A DNA stretch of 39,913 bases, taken from the IMG/VR virus record IMGVR_UViG_3300032236_000910, positions 1 through 39,913 of that record; one strand, written 5' to 3'. Under the pieces are notes generated by a model. It worked only from the letters and a program-made list of their open reading frames with translations. It made no database searches and had not been told where the DNA came from. The DNA comes from a virus. A program made the position numbers and the translations under genes. Below, piece by piece: positions 9,901-15,776 of this stretch. Each line of letters opens with the position of its first letter. Within the stretch, counting starts at the first letter, position 1.

Positions 9901-10804
9901 CATGAAACAACCCTTCGGATGCTATGTATTCTTCATCAGCAAACTTCTCTCTAGCCCTTTCTAAATCACCTTCAGACAGCGTTGTGTCTTTTCCTGCTGC
10001 TTTAGCCCGAGCAATGTCAGCTTCCATCTTGGCTAATCTAGCTTGGTTTGCTTCTTTTAGCTTCTCAGCCTCAGCAGCACGACGTTCAATACCTAGACGA
10101 ATAGGGTCAATCTCTGTGCCCATCTCATTCTTGATGTATTTGTTAAGTTTCTTGTCAATAAAATTATTGACAGCTTGATCTATATTTACTCCTTCAATGT
10201 TAACTTCAGCCATTGGCATTCTTGCTGGAATAGCTTTTTTAAGCTTGTTAGTCGTATTCTCTGGCGTACCCGCTATCCAGTTGCCGCCTTTAGGCTTGAT
10301 GATGTTCATCCGTGGATCAACGCCGTACTTGCTAGACAGCTCTACAGCCATCTCAGCCACCGTGGGCGCAATTGCTTTGCCTGCCTTAGCGCCATACTTC
10401 ATAGCTGGGCCAACCAGCGGAGCAACCGCCATAGCCGATCCACCCACCTCGGGGCGCATGTTCATCAGCTTATGAAGTGGGCCACCCTCGGTGGTCAGTG
10501 GGGCATCGTAGGCTATGTTGCCCAGCATCTTGGATACATCGGGTACGCCTAGGGCATTCGATACCATCTCGCCGGGTGGGTTCTCGTAACCGAATGGCGC
10601 AGACATAAATTGATGTGCTGTTTGCAATCCCTTAGACGCTTTGTCTAGCCATGGATACTTAGGCTCAGGCGCCAGATCTGCATTGTCTGCAGGCACTCGC
10701 AGTGGGAACTGCTGGGAGCCGCCGATAGCCATATGGGAAAGGCCTCCACGGGACTTGGTCTGTTTGTCGCCAGTAATTGGATATAAAGGGTAGCTATCAC
10801 TCAT
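6920..10804 (-). CDS. Large polyvalent protein with PcfJ-like and Gp88-like parts
   Basis: This 1294-aa multi-domain protein lies between the terminase and portal genes. Residues 40-170 include Gly/Ala-rich hydrophobic stretches. Residues 235-300 form a charged coiled coil. Residues about 400-570 resemble the PcfJ-like domain, with MRHCVGGAGHCEP (508-520), then LYTLRDAKGEPHVTIEV. Residues 720-890 are a Pro/Gln/Gly-rich linker with repeated GG motifs. Residues about 990-1215 resemble phage Gp88-like proteins, with a Cys cluster TCPNSASCKAECL (Cys 1014, 1020, 1024) followed by GVRLNVLSD. Such polyvalent proteins are thought to be delivered with phage DNA as effectors. Its exact action is unknown, and the domain names are my recognition of motifs. 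Confidence 0.65.
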   Translation of the reverse strand: MSDSYPLYPITGDKQTKSRGGLSHMAIGGSQQFPLRVPADNADLAPEPKYPWLDKASKGLQTAHQFMSAPFGYENPPGEMVSNALGVPDVSKMLGNIAYDAPLTTEGGPLHKLMNMRPEVGGSAMAVAPLVGPAMKYGAKAGKAIAPTVAEMAVELSSKYGVDPRMNIIKPKGGNWIAGTPENTTNKLKKAIPARMPMAEVNIEGVNIDQAVNNFIDKKLNKYIKNEMGTEIDPIRLGIERRAAEAEKLKEANQARLAKMEADIARAKAAGKDTTLSEGDLERAREKFADEEYIASEGLFHGTAPQEGWAAHPIGTEGFEKGLQGKRQIAGVQSEPLGTHPASKKWERSVDAEMRVAHAKHELRQPDAVENNPWLAKVDPNSNVYAVDAYADTSFEFRHMIDELKEAMNPASVLPNHLKIAPKDLEKMTVDDVSALSGKISAWRNRQKTKTDLEIANNPATHTFKEYPLDESNPKGVSWRQIKLPEGLPKDEAEEAVRAATKYEGDIMRHCVGGAGHCEPLLRGDVELYTLRDAKGEPHVTIEVQPGSWNWLTIREHGGDPLQITNMAKRFAGITPENEDQIMRSLDSVGRLKKQEEVSNLVNKIYEQKIGAKAPASILEIKGKNNRKPNPEYIPFVQDFVKSGNFSHIINDIHHTDLRTSKDVLGAGVLAELQRRGEKVPPFLDFEDAAHFQELFKPGSLDMLGGKEGYRKQWQAGIQNHAKGGIVRKAIGGITQGNNMQTPTLAQMRVQLNQRRNPDYMNSIGVEQAIDMTPKSYISPNPRSNDFMPVGGVSDQEGLPVGGIDQDNRQLGQQFMPADVHPQPNQDGQPNSAPEGADGEQPGGYESNAPQGPNPPMGNLLSMTPQGQKMQAMGPVNGQPQGLAEGGQPEKRKTFAIQPATQKARKEPEFTPYDPKKINKDNLAKAFDESIAHHLSLSHSDRIANSAKAAKAVGKFIGHTGDGKVKDLLGKNAKLLKTETGKDEEPIKLPDNRGVETTGLALAPAYEEAGFNTCPNSASCKAECLGKTSGNYFKLGGGQDLSEFKGPRLNSLLKTQAFLHDPHSFAIKLHDEIQAAKDMAGANGNHLGVRLNVLSDINPRVHKSIINAHPDVTFYDYTKNNTNPVAPNHHYTYSSTGVSQEGVDNPNTNWKQMRKRLLEGDNVAMAFTHKSHLPEHVHDEETGQKFKVINGDSHDFRPLDMQPEGEHGVIIGLKNKKATGEVDKSHIDSHGFFVHYDPKEKMTTNAKGKPVYERKLGHGLTPKGKPRTVTIATNKEVSIKPQNKDLKLETNDGA

Positions 10805-10845
10805 GACGTAATTATCCTATCCATTTGCAATCTGAACAACGCCCA

Positions 10846-11070
10846 TCACCTTGGCATATTCCAAGGCTCTCGCAACTGCGCTTGGAGCTTACGCCACCTG
10901 ATCCACTTACGCAGGATCTGGATAGTGTTTTGCTCCCATACTTCGGTGTTAGTGTGTACCGATATTTCAAAGGTGTTCCCTGTGATCGATAGTCTGACAC
11001 CGTCAATGTGGAGTGTCCTGTCGAGGTTTTCTCCGTCTTTTCCGAATTCGACATCTGCGTTATCACCCAT
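10846..11070 (-). CDS. Small protein after the large terminase, 74 aa
   Basis: The ATG at 11070 opens a 74-aa frame with alternating beta-type sequence (VRLSITGNTFEISVHTNTEV) and a basic helix (LRKWIRWRKLQAQLREP). The ribosome binding site is weak. The frame is the same as that of the large terminase and stays open back to its TAG at 11104-11106, with 11 sense codons between. It could be an independent small gene, use an upstream non-standard start, or be reached by stop read-through. An alternative TTG-started frame over the same bases is Ser-rich and less protein-like. Confidence 0.5.
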   Translation of the reverse strand: MGDNADVEFGKDGENLDRTLHIDGVRLSITGNTFEISVHTNTEVWEQNTIQILRKWIRWRKLQAQLREPWNMPR

Positions 11071-11083
11071 GTTGGTATCTGCC

Positions 11084-11106
11084 AGTAATTCAATTACTCG
11101 ACCCTA
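11084..11106 (-). repeat. Palindromic repeat copy 1
   Basis: The core AGTAATT-C-AATTACT (11084-11098, plus strand) is a 7+1+7 palindrome. On the minus strand these 23 bases match 15778-15800 (plus strand) at 22 of 23 positions. The copy begins with the TAG stop codon of the large terminase gene. A third copy of the palindrome lies at 24424-24440. Confidence 0.7.
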
Positions 11107-12537
11107 CGCAGAGTAGGGGTTCTCTCTACCACGGTTATTGTAAATCTCGGCGTCGCTTATGTCTTCCTGCTCAATCTCGTCCCGAGGTGGCGCATCGATG
11201 CTGATCCAGCCGGCGTCACGCAGGTAGCGAAGGCCTTGGCTGATGCAGTCAACGAACTCGTCGTGATCAGTGCCCTCGGGGAAGCTGCAGATCTGGCTGA
11301 CCATGCCCTCTGCCCAATCCCTCACATATCCTTTGTTGACGCTGGACTCCGGCACCCACACGCGACCGGCTTTGATGATGTTGGCGACAATCGACAGGCG
11401 CTGGATCTTGTCAGCCCTGCCGGGGTTGTAAGCATGCACCGGGATATGGGCACGCTGCAGGTCTTGAATCAGGCTGATGCCGGCTGACTTGTCTTCCACC
11501 AGCACGAGGTCAACCAACTTGCGGTCGCGTCCCTCGCCGTACACCACCTCGTACTCTTCGATTACTTTGGGGCGCAGGTCAGGGTACTGCAGGTGATCCT
11601 GCCAGCAGTCCAGTATCAACACGCTCATGCCGCCGTCCATCGGCTTGTAGACGCCGAGAGTGATCGAGCCTGTCGGATCATTGTAGGTCTTGTCCGACGT
11701 CGCGCAGTCGTAGCTCTGGATGATGTACTCGAACTTGGGGAAGGCCTTGCCATTGGGCCAGAGACGGAACCAATCGCGCTTGACGATACCACCTGCCTCG
11801 GGGTCAATCAGCTCGGCGTGGATCTCTTGCTGGCCCAGCTTGGTGCCCTCGTATTGCAGGATCTGCTTCTGAAAGCTTTTGGCTAAGTTAGCCACGTTCA
11901 CGTAGGTCGAAGCTTTGGTCACCACCACGTCGTCACCGTCGCGGCTAATTAGATCCATGATTAATGGCTTCGGCTTTGGGGTGGTGGATACGATGATGCG
12001 CGTGCGCTTACCTAAACGCACCGCGAACTGGATCATGTCCCAGCTATCTTGCAGGTAGTCCCACGCAGCCAGCTCGTCGCACCAGCCACCGTGCCATTGA
12101 CCACCACGGAAGCGCTCGGGCTCACTAGCAGGGATGCCCTTAATAAATGAGCCATTGATTAGCTTCAGCTCGTGCAGGCTCTTGTTATAGTCAGCGATAA
12201 GCTCTTTGGGCACCACGTTAAGCAGGCCGCTATCGCCCTCAAAGCAGGTGCCGCGAATGTCGCCGCTTGTCGGAGCGGATACCAGCCAGCGGCTATTAGG
12301 CTCTTCCCACGCCCACGCCAGTAGCGTCTCAGCACTCGCTCGGGTCTTGCCGGCGCCACGGCCTGCAAGCATGAGCCAGATAGCCCACTCGGTGCCGGGC
12401 GGCTCGATCTGGTGCTTGTGGGCTTTCTTCAGCCAATTCATCTGCCAATTGACGACGGCCTGCTGTACAGGCGATAGCTTGGCGTACTCTTCTTTGAGGT
12501 ACGGCTCGTCGTCCAGTATGGCAGCGGCTGCGCTCAC
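11104..12537 (-). CDS. terL: Terminase large subunit
   Basis: This 477-aa motor packages DNA into the prohead. The ATPase half has a Walker A at LAGRGAGKT (57-65), a Walker B with catalytic acid at GGWCDELAAW (150-159), and a coupling motif IIVSTTPKPK (181-190). The nuclease half has the expected acidic residues: YDCAT (Asp277), LVEDKSAG (Glu348/Asp349) and TDHDEFVD (Asp424, Asp426, Asp430). The length is normal for the family. The start overlaps the small-subunit stop as ATGA. The gene is visibly richer in G+C than the tail genes of this window. Confidence 0.95.
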   Translation of the reverse strand: MSAAAAILDDEPYLKEEYAKLSPVQQAVVNWQMNWLKKAHKHQIEPPGTEWAIWLMLAGRGAGKTRASAETLLAWAWEEPNSRWLVSAPTSGDIRGTCFEGDSGLLNVVPKELIADYNKSLHELKLINGSFIKGIPASEPERFRGGQWHGGWCDELAAWDYLQDSWDMIQFAVRLGKRTRIIVSTTPKPKPLIMDLISRDGDDVVVTKASTYVNVANLAKSFQKQILQYEGTKLGQQEIHAELIDPEAGGIVKRDWFRLWPNGKAFPKFEYIIQSYDCATSDKTYNDPTGSITLGVYKPMDGGMSVLILDCWQDHLQYPDLRPKVIEEYEVVYGEGRDRKLVDLVLVEDKSAGISLIQDLQRAHIPVHAYNPGRADKIQRLSIVANIIKAGRVWVPESSVNKGYVRDWAEGMVSQICSFPEGTDHDEFVDCISQGLRYLRDAGWISIDAPPRDEIEQEDISDAEIYNNRGRENPYSA

Positions 12538-13046
12538 TCTGCTTGTCGCGCCATCTTCATTGACTTCAGTAGCTCACCGAACACATTCAGGTTGTTCTCG
12601 AGCACCACGGGGTTCTCGTCATCCCCAGCATGCACAATGCGGTCGCCGTACTTTTTGGGGCGCAGCTTGGCGGCTGTCCATTTGCGTGCATCGATCCGGT
12701 TTTTCTGCCACTGGATATAAGAGCTGTCCAGCTTGATGGCTAGTTGGTTCCCGTCCTTATCGAATACAGGCGTGGTATCAGGCGTCTCGTCAGCAATAGC
12801 CACGATTTCGTCAGCCATCGATTCGGCCTGCTCTTCCCGCGCACGCACGTATTGGTCGAGGAAGGCAGGTCGCGCCGTCATCCAGTTATAGATCGTCTGC
12901 CTGTTGGGCATGGTTGGATCTTCTGTAATGCTACGCAGTGATTCGCCACCAGCTAGTCTGTGGCATACCTGATTGGCTATCTCTTGAGTGTAGTCTGATG
13001 GCCTGCCTATTGGCAGGTAGTCTGATGGGTCTTTCTTCTTTGTCAC
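12534..13046 (-). CDS. terS: Terminase small subunit
   Basis: This 170-aa protein is the probable DNA-recognition partner of the large terminase. Residues about 18-60 hold a helix-turn-helix typical of small terminases (ESLRSITEDPTMPNRQTIYN), followed by helices rich in charged residues (EEQAESMADEIVAIADETPD) that resemble the oligomerisation region of the Sf6-like group. The start is GTG at 13046, with AAAGGA seven bases upstream. It is the first gene of the leftward head operon. Confidence 0.85.
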   Translation of the reverse strand: MTKKKDPSDYLPIGRPSDYTQEIANQVCHRLAGGESLRSITEDPTMPNRQTIYNWMTARPAFLDQYVRAREEQAESMADEIVAIADETPDTTPVFDKDGNQLAIKLDSSYIQWQKNRIDARKWTAAKLRPKKYGDRIVHAGDDENPVVLENNLNVFGELLKSMKMARQAE

Positions 13047-13061
13047 GATACTATCCTTTCA

Positions 13062-13076
13062 CACGATATTTCAGTG
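13062..13076 (-). promoter_or_regulatory. Leader hairpin before the small terminase gene
   Basis: In the leftward RNA the sequence CAC-TGAAATAT-C-GTG forms a short hairpin just upstream of the AAAGGA ribosome binding site. Its loop and flanks match the hairpin at 3851-3866 before the GroES-like gene. A wider CACAC/GTGTG pairing is also possible. Confidence 0.45.
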
Positions 13077-13087
13077 CATGTGTGGCT

Positions 13088-13116
13088 AGTATAGCAATGA
13101 GTTTGATTGTGCTCAA
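13088..13116 (-). promoter_or_regulatory. Promoter of the head operon
   Basis: Read leftward, TTGAGC (13111-13116) and TATACT (13088-13093) are separated by exactly 17 bases. A TG one base before the -10 makes it an extended -10. It lies 42 bases before the small terminase start. It lacks the TCTAATT element of the other leftward promoters, which suggests different, probably later, timing. Confidence 0.7.
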
Positions 13117-13325
13117 TCTTCGTCGGTTTCTGCGCTCAGGATCTTCTTCTCTGCCCATTTTTTGTAGATTTTGAGCTTCTTGTTCTCTTCCGTCAGATCC
13201 TCGATCTTGGACTTCTGGTGCTTCATTGTGCTACTAGCGCGCTCGATCCATTCCGATACTTCTTTCGGCATCCGATAAGTTGGCTCTTCTTGCGCTTTCG
13301 CGGCAATATCTCTCTTTCTGATCAT
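13113..13325 (-). CDS. Small coiled-coil protein, 70 aa
   Basis: The 70-aa product is highly charged. A probable coiled coil lies at about residues 24-62 (KHQKSKIEDLTEENKKLKIY). It overlaps the preceding membrane-protein gene by 93 bp in another frame, so one of the two starts may be wrong or the pair may be a true nested arrangement. Its TGA lies within the -35 of the head promoter. No family is recognised. Confidence 0.5.
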   Translation of the reverse strand: MIRKRDIAAKAQEEPTYRMPKEVSEWIERASSTMKHQKSKIEDLTEENKKLKIYKKWAEKKILSAETDED

Positions 13326-13473
13326 TCTGTGCCCTTGTCATGTTAGGTAGCATTGCCATTACATAAAATACGCCCGTTAATAGGATAACTATCCCTATCT
13401 TGGCTGCGAGGGTTTCTACCGGCTTTTGGCTCGGCAGATCCCTCATCATTAGGTCGATCTCGCGCTTGTTCAT
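13234..13473 (-). CDS. Small single-pass membrane protein, 79 aa
   Basis: The 79-aa product has a charged start (MNKREIDLMMRDLPSQKP), one clear membrane helix at about residues 23-43 (LAAKIGIVILLTGVFYVMAM), and a charged C-terminal tail. Its ATG overlaps the stop of the preceding gene as TAATG, a good sign of translation. The last 93 bp are shared with the next coiled-coil frame. The function is unknown. Confidence 0.55.
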   Translation of the reverse strand: MNKREIDLMMRDLPSQKPVETLAAKIGIVILLTGVFYVMAMLPNMTRAQNDQKERYCRESARRANLSDAERSIGMDRAR

Positions 13474-13730
13474 TACATGCCGTCGATAACTTCTTCGACT
13501 GTAATTTGGTACACCTTACCGTATATGTCTTCTACACGGATGGTTTTCTTGGTGCTCAGGAACACGCCGTTCTTGTCCAGATCGTACTTGACCACGCCTA
13601 CGCTGGACAGCATTTCGCGGTCGCGTGCGTCTTGGAACTTCAGATCGCGCTGGATTAAGTGCGCGATGTAATCGCAATATGCTGGAGTCATGCTGATTGC
13701 CGGCAATGATGCTGTTGTAAAGTCACTCAT
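13473..13730 (-). CDS. Hypothetical early protein, 85 aa
   Basis: This soluble 85-aa protein begins MSDFTTASLPAISMTPAYCD. Its second half is beta-rich (GVVKYDLDKNGVFLSTKKTI, then VYQITVEEVIDGM). It lies 2 bp after the OB-fold protein gene and overlaps the next gene by one base. Co-transcription from the promoter at 14356-14373 is likely. No family is recognised. Confidence 0.6.
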   Translation of the reverse strand: MSDFTTASLPAISMTPAYCDYIAHLIQRDLKFQDARDREMLSSVGVVKYDLDKNGVFLSTKKTIRVEDIYGKVYQITVEEVIDGM

Positions 13731-13732
13731 GA

Positions 13733-14314
13733 TTAAACCTCCTCTGTTGTGTCAACGATTACTTTCGGGCGCTGGATAACTGTCTGCTTTACGCCGTCAC
13801 GTACTGCGTGTTCCTTGATTGTGGCGATCACCATGGCGCTCTCGCCTTTGTTTGGGAATCCTTTAGCTGTGCCCTTGTAGATGATCGTGTTCTTGTTACC
13901 GTCCTCGCAGATGTACAGGCCGATGGTGCCGTAGGCCGTCTCTATGAGCACAACGTGCACGGTGGTGATCGTCATGACCAGCTTCTCGCCGACAGTGCCT
14001 ACGTGGATCTTGTTGGCGTTCTGTGCGGCGTTCTGAGCTGCCCACTCAGCTTTGCGTGCTGCGTGTGCATCGATGCCCTTTAGGACTGCCTGCGACTGCT
14101 TAGGCGTCAACTTGCCGTAGGTATCAAATGCCTTAGCCATCGAGCCGATAAAGCCGTCTGCGTAGTTGTATTCGTCTGTGCGACCAGCGTTCAACGCGAA
14201 CTCAATCTCGCCAGCACGCTCAGTCTCATTGCGCCATGTCTTGGTGGCGTTGTTGATAATGTTGCGCTTGACTGCGCGGTCGTAAGCCTGTGGGTGCTCG
14301 ATAACTTTAGTCAT
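13733..14314 (-). CDS. Possible OB-fold nucleic-acid-binding protein
   Basis: This 193-aa protein has a helical first half (residues 1-100). The second half has the strand pattern of an OB-fold: VGEKLVMTITTVHVVLIETA, then YICEDGNKNTIIYKGTAKGF, then ATIKEHAVRDGVKQTVIQRP. The last stretch, KxH(x)4GVKQTxxxR, recurs in phage proteins thought to bind single-stranded DNA. It is the first gene behind its own promoter, with AAGGAGATCAAA before the ATG. A role in DNA metabolism is inferred. Confidence 0.55.
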   Translation of the reverse strand: MTKVIEHPQAYDRAVKRNIINNATKTWRNETERAGEIEFALNAGRTDEYNYADGFIGSMAKAFDTYGKLTPKQSQAVLKGIDAHAARKAEWAAQNAAQNANKIHVGTVGEKLVMTITTVHVVLIETAYGTIGLYICEDGNKNTIIYKGTAKGFPNKGESAMVIATIKEHAVRDGVKQTVIQRPKVIVDTTEEV

Positions 14315-14334
14315 TTTGATCTCCTTAAATAAAC

Positions 14335-14378
14335 CTGCAACGCTGCAGTGAGTGAATTATAACTTAAAATTAGAATCT
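14335..14378 (-). promoter_or_regulatory. Early promoter A with leader hairpin
   Basis: The leftward core at 14356-14373 reads CTAATTTTAAGTTATAAT, giving a perfect TATAAT -10 (14356-14361). It shares the CTAATT-N3-(T)GTTA pattern with four other promoters. Its CTAA also supplies the TAA stop of the gene before it. The leader hairpin CTGCA-GCGT-TGCAG (14335-14348) follows and resembles the one after promoter B. Confidence 0.7.
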
Positions 14379-14591
14379 GCAATCATATTTATGCAGCTCG
14401 GCAAAAATATTTTGTATGTTCTTCATTGACGTTGTTAACTTGTCATCTTGCTCAGTTGCCAGTATGTGGATCTCAGACACGCGCTCCCGTGGCCTTGAAT
14501 TACGTACCTGCTCCCAGTACAGCGTGTATTTCTCCATCTGGCTTGGTGGCACCCAGCCGTGTTTCTTCCATGTGTTTTGTACGTCAATCAT
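14370..14591 (-). CDS. Hypothetical early protein, 73 aa
   Basis: The 73-aa product begins MIDVQNTWKKHGWVPPSQME and is rich in aromatic and charged residues, without a membrane segment. The ATG is preceded by GGGAGATAAAA and overlaps the previous gene by 8 bp. The TAA stop lies inside promoter A. The function is unknown. Confidence 0.6.
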   Translation of the reverse strand: MIDVQNTWKKHGWVPPSQMEKYTLYWEQVRNSRPRERVSEIHILATEQDDKLTTSMKNIQNIFAELHKYDCRF

Positions 14592-14787
14592 TTTTATCTC
14601 CCGTTAAATGTCTTTCTTCCCAAAGTATCTCTTTAAGTTTGATGATGCGTTTCAATTTAGATTCATTACAAAAATCTAACCGCCGCAACTCAGCGGCAGC
14701 TCTGCTAAATGTTCGTAGGCCGTTATCGCCGCCAAGCGCTTCAAGTTCCTTAGCTATCTTAATTGCTTCATTTTCTTGGTTGCTCAT
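14584..14787 (-). CDS. Hypothetical helical protein, 67 aa
   Basis: The chosen ATG at 14787 follows GGAGACGAATA and overlaps the previous stop as TAATG. A longer frame upstream lacks these signals. The product starts MSNQENEAIKIAKELEALGG and is helical with Leu/Arg/Lys heptad-like patterns. No family is recognised. Confidence 0.6.
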   Translation of the reverse strand: MSNQENEAIKIAKELEALGGDNGLRTFSRAAAELRRLDFCNESKLKRIIKLKEILWEERHLTGDKND

Positions 14788-14948
14788 TATTCGTCTCCAA
14801 AACAGTCTAAAAGCTCTTGTATCGCGTCTTCGGGGCTTGATCCATAACAATGGACATCATCACCGTCAGCGCCCTCAAAGTAGGCTATGTACTTGTCGCT
14901 GCTGTTGACCCAGTGCTCATTAAAAAACGCTTCTGCTTTTCTTTTCAT
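14787..14948 (-). CDS. Hypothetical acidic protein, 53 aa
   Basis: The frame runs from ATG at 14948, behind a strong CCGGAGATAATC site, to TAA at 14787-14789. The product starts MKRKAEAFFNEHWVNSSDKY and ends EELLDCFGDE-like, with Asp/Glu throughout. Tight coupling to the next gene and the strong ribosome binding site support translation. The function is unknown. Confidence 0.6.
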   Translation of the reverse strand: MKRKAEAFFNEHWVNSSDKYIAYFEGADGDDVHCYGSSPEDAIQELLDCFGDE

Positions 14949-14964
14949 GATTATCTCCGGTGGT

Positions 14965-14993
14965 GTGGATCCATAAACGATTTATGAATCCAC
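14965..14993. repeat. Intercistronic inverted repeat
   Basis: Arms GTGGAT-C-CATAAA and TTTATG-A-ATCCAC pair at 12 of 13 positions around a CGA loop. It lies between the 102-aa and 53-aa genes. No T-run follows on either strand, so an RNA-processing or stability role, or a protein-binding site, is more likely than termination. Confidence 0.6.
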
Positions 14994-15007
14994 AAATTTA
15001 ATAACAT

Positions 15008-15316
15008 TTAGAAGTTGTAATCGTAGAACTTCTTTGGCTTGTCGCTCAGTTGGAATCGGCGTCCGTGTGGGCACTTCCAGCCACGCTTGCCCAAGCGAAT
15101 ACGGATCACTGGGCGGGACTCGTCGCTGCTGATGTGCCACTTCTGATTCTGCTGATTTACGCAGTGGCCTGCAAAGCCGCCTGCCACGAATTCCATCTTT
15201 ACTGAGTCATCGCGCTCTGCTTTCATCTCGCGGATCTCAATTGTCTTGTCGCTGACGACGCGAACTACTTCATATGGGTCAACGTCGCTGTAGCCGTAGT
15301 GATTTGCGTATTGCAT
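15008..15316 (-). CDS. Conserved phage hypothetical, 102 aa
   Basis: The start chosen is ATG at 15316 (TTGGAGAAAATT upstream). The longer frame upstream would overlap the neighbouring gene. The product begins MQYANHYGYSDVDPYEVVRV and continues with VSDKTIEIREMKAERD. A Cys/His-containing stretch near residues 55-90 (FAGHCVNQQNQ, GWKCPHGRRF) could bind metal. Proteins with the YSDxxPYEVVRxVSDKTIEIR pattern recur in phages without known function. Confidence 0.65.
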   Translation of the reverse strand: MQYANHYGYSDVDPYEVVRVVSDKTIEIREMKAERDDSVKMEFVAGGFAGHCVNQQNQKWHISSDESRPVIRIRLGKRGWKCPHGRRFQLSDKPKKFYDYNF

Positions 15317-15334
15317 AATTTTCTCCAAAGTAGT

Positions 15335-15349
15335 GGGGGACAAGCCCCC
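15335..15349 (-). promoter_or_regulatory. GC-rich leader hairpin
   Basis: GGGGG-CTTGT-CCCCC, in the leftward RNA, is a perfect 5-bp stem between the 106-aa gene and the 102-aa gene, about 20 bases before the ribosome binding site. There is no T-run. It adds to a series of hairpins before ribosome binding sites in this early region. Confidence 0.5.
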
Positions 15350-15356
15350 GTCAGGT

Positions 15357-15677
15357 TTATTTTTTAGGGGAAACACGAATGTCAGCACGACCTTCTTTGC
15401 GGAACTCTGCAAGCTTGTCTTCTGTGATGCCGTAAGCCACGCACAACGCTGTGTAGTCAACCGTGCCTGATACAGCAACCAGCTTGACTTCTACGCTGTG
15501 CAACTCGCCTGCGTGCTTGCCTTCGCCATACTTGTTAGCGATGTCAGCTTTCATTGCTTTGACTTGTTCTGCTAATGCTTTGGCTTGCTGGTCGAGCACG
15601 TAAAGTGCATCGATGTCTGATGTGAGTGTCTCGACTGTTGCGAGTGTCTGGATAAGTGCCTGAGTTGCTGTAGTCAT
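15357..15677 (-). CDS. Hypothetical early protein with coiled coil, 106 aa
   Basis: This 106-aa protein has a helical N-terminal two-thirds (TLATVETLTSDIDALYVLDQ onward to residue 55). It ends with a compact segment (YTALCVAYGITEDKLAEFRK). It is the first gene after promoter B, with TAGGAGACTCAA before the ATG. The function is unknown. The helical pattern resembles proteins that act as small oligomers. Confidence 0.6.
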   Translation of the reverse strand: MTTATQALIQTLATVETLTSDIDALYVLDQQAKALAEQVKAMKADIANKYGEGKHAGELHSVEVKLVAVSGTVDYTALCVAYGITEDKLAEFRKEGRADIRVSPKK

Positions 15678-15696
15678 TTGAGTCTCCTAGATAAAC

Positions 15697-15736
15697 CTGC
15701 GCAAGTGCAGTGAGACGAACTATAACAAGAAATTAG
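15697..15736 (-). promoter_or_regulatory. Early promoter B with leader hairpin
   Basis: The leftward core at 15719-15736 reads CTAATTTCTTGTTATAGT, with TATAGT as the -10 and TG one base before it. An inverted repeat CAAGAA/TTCTTG (15726-15743) overlaps it. The leader hairpin CTGC-ACTTGC-GCAG (15697-15710) is followed by GTTTAT. This is nearly the same arrangement as after promoter A. Confidence 0.7.
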
Positions 15737-15776
15737 ATTCTTGTGTAAAGTATTTTCAAATAAAAGCAAAAATATT

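Noticed and set aside
10812-11093. TTG-started 93-codon frame over the small ORF after the terminase
   Set aside because: It is Ser/Thr/Cys-rich and shifted relative to the terminase-phase frame, which has more protein-like composition.
12206-12736. A 176-codon rightward frame opposite the terminase genes
   Set aside because: It is a mirror of the GC-rich terminase coding strand, with Ser/Pro/Arg-rich translation and no neighbours on that strand.
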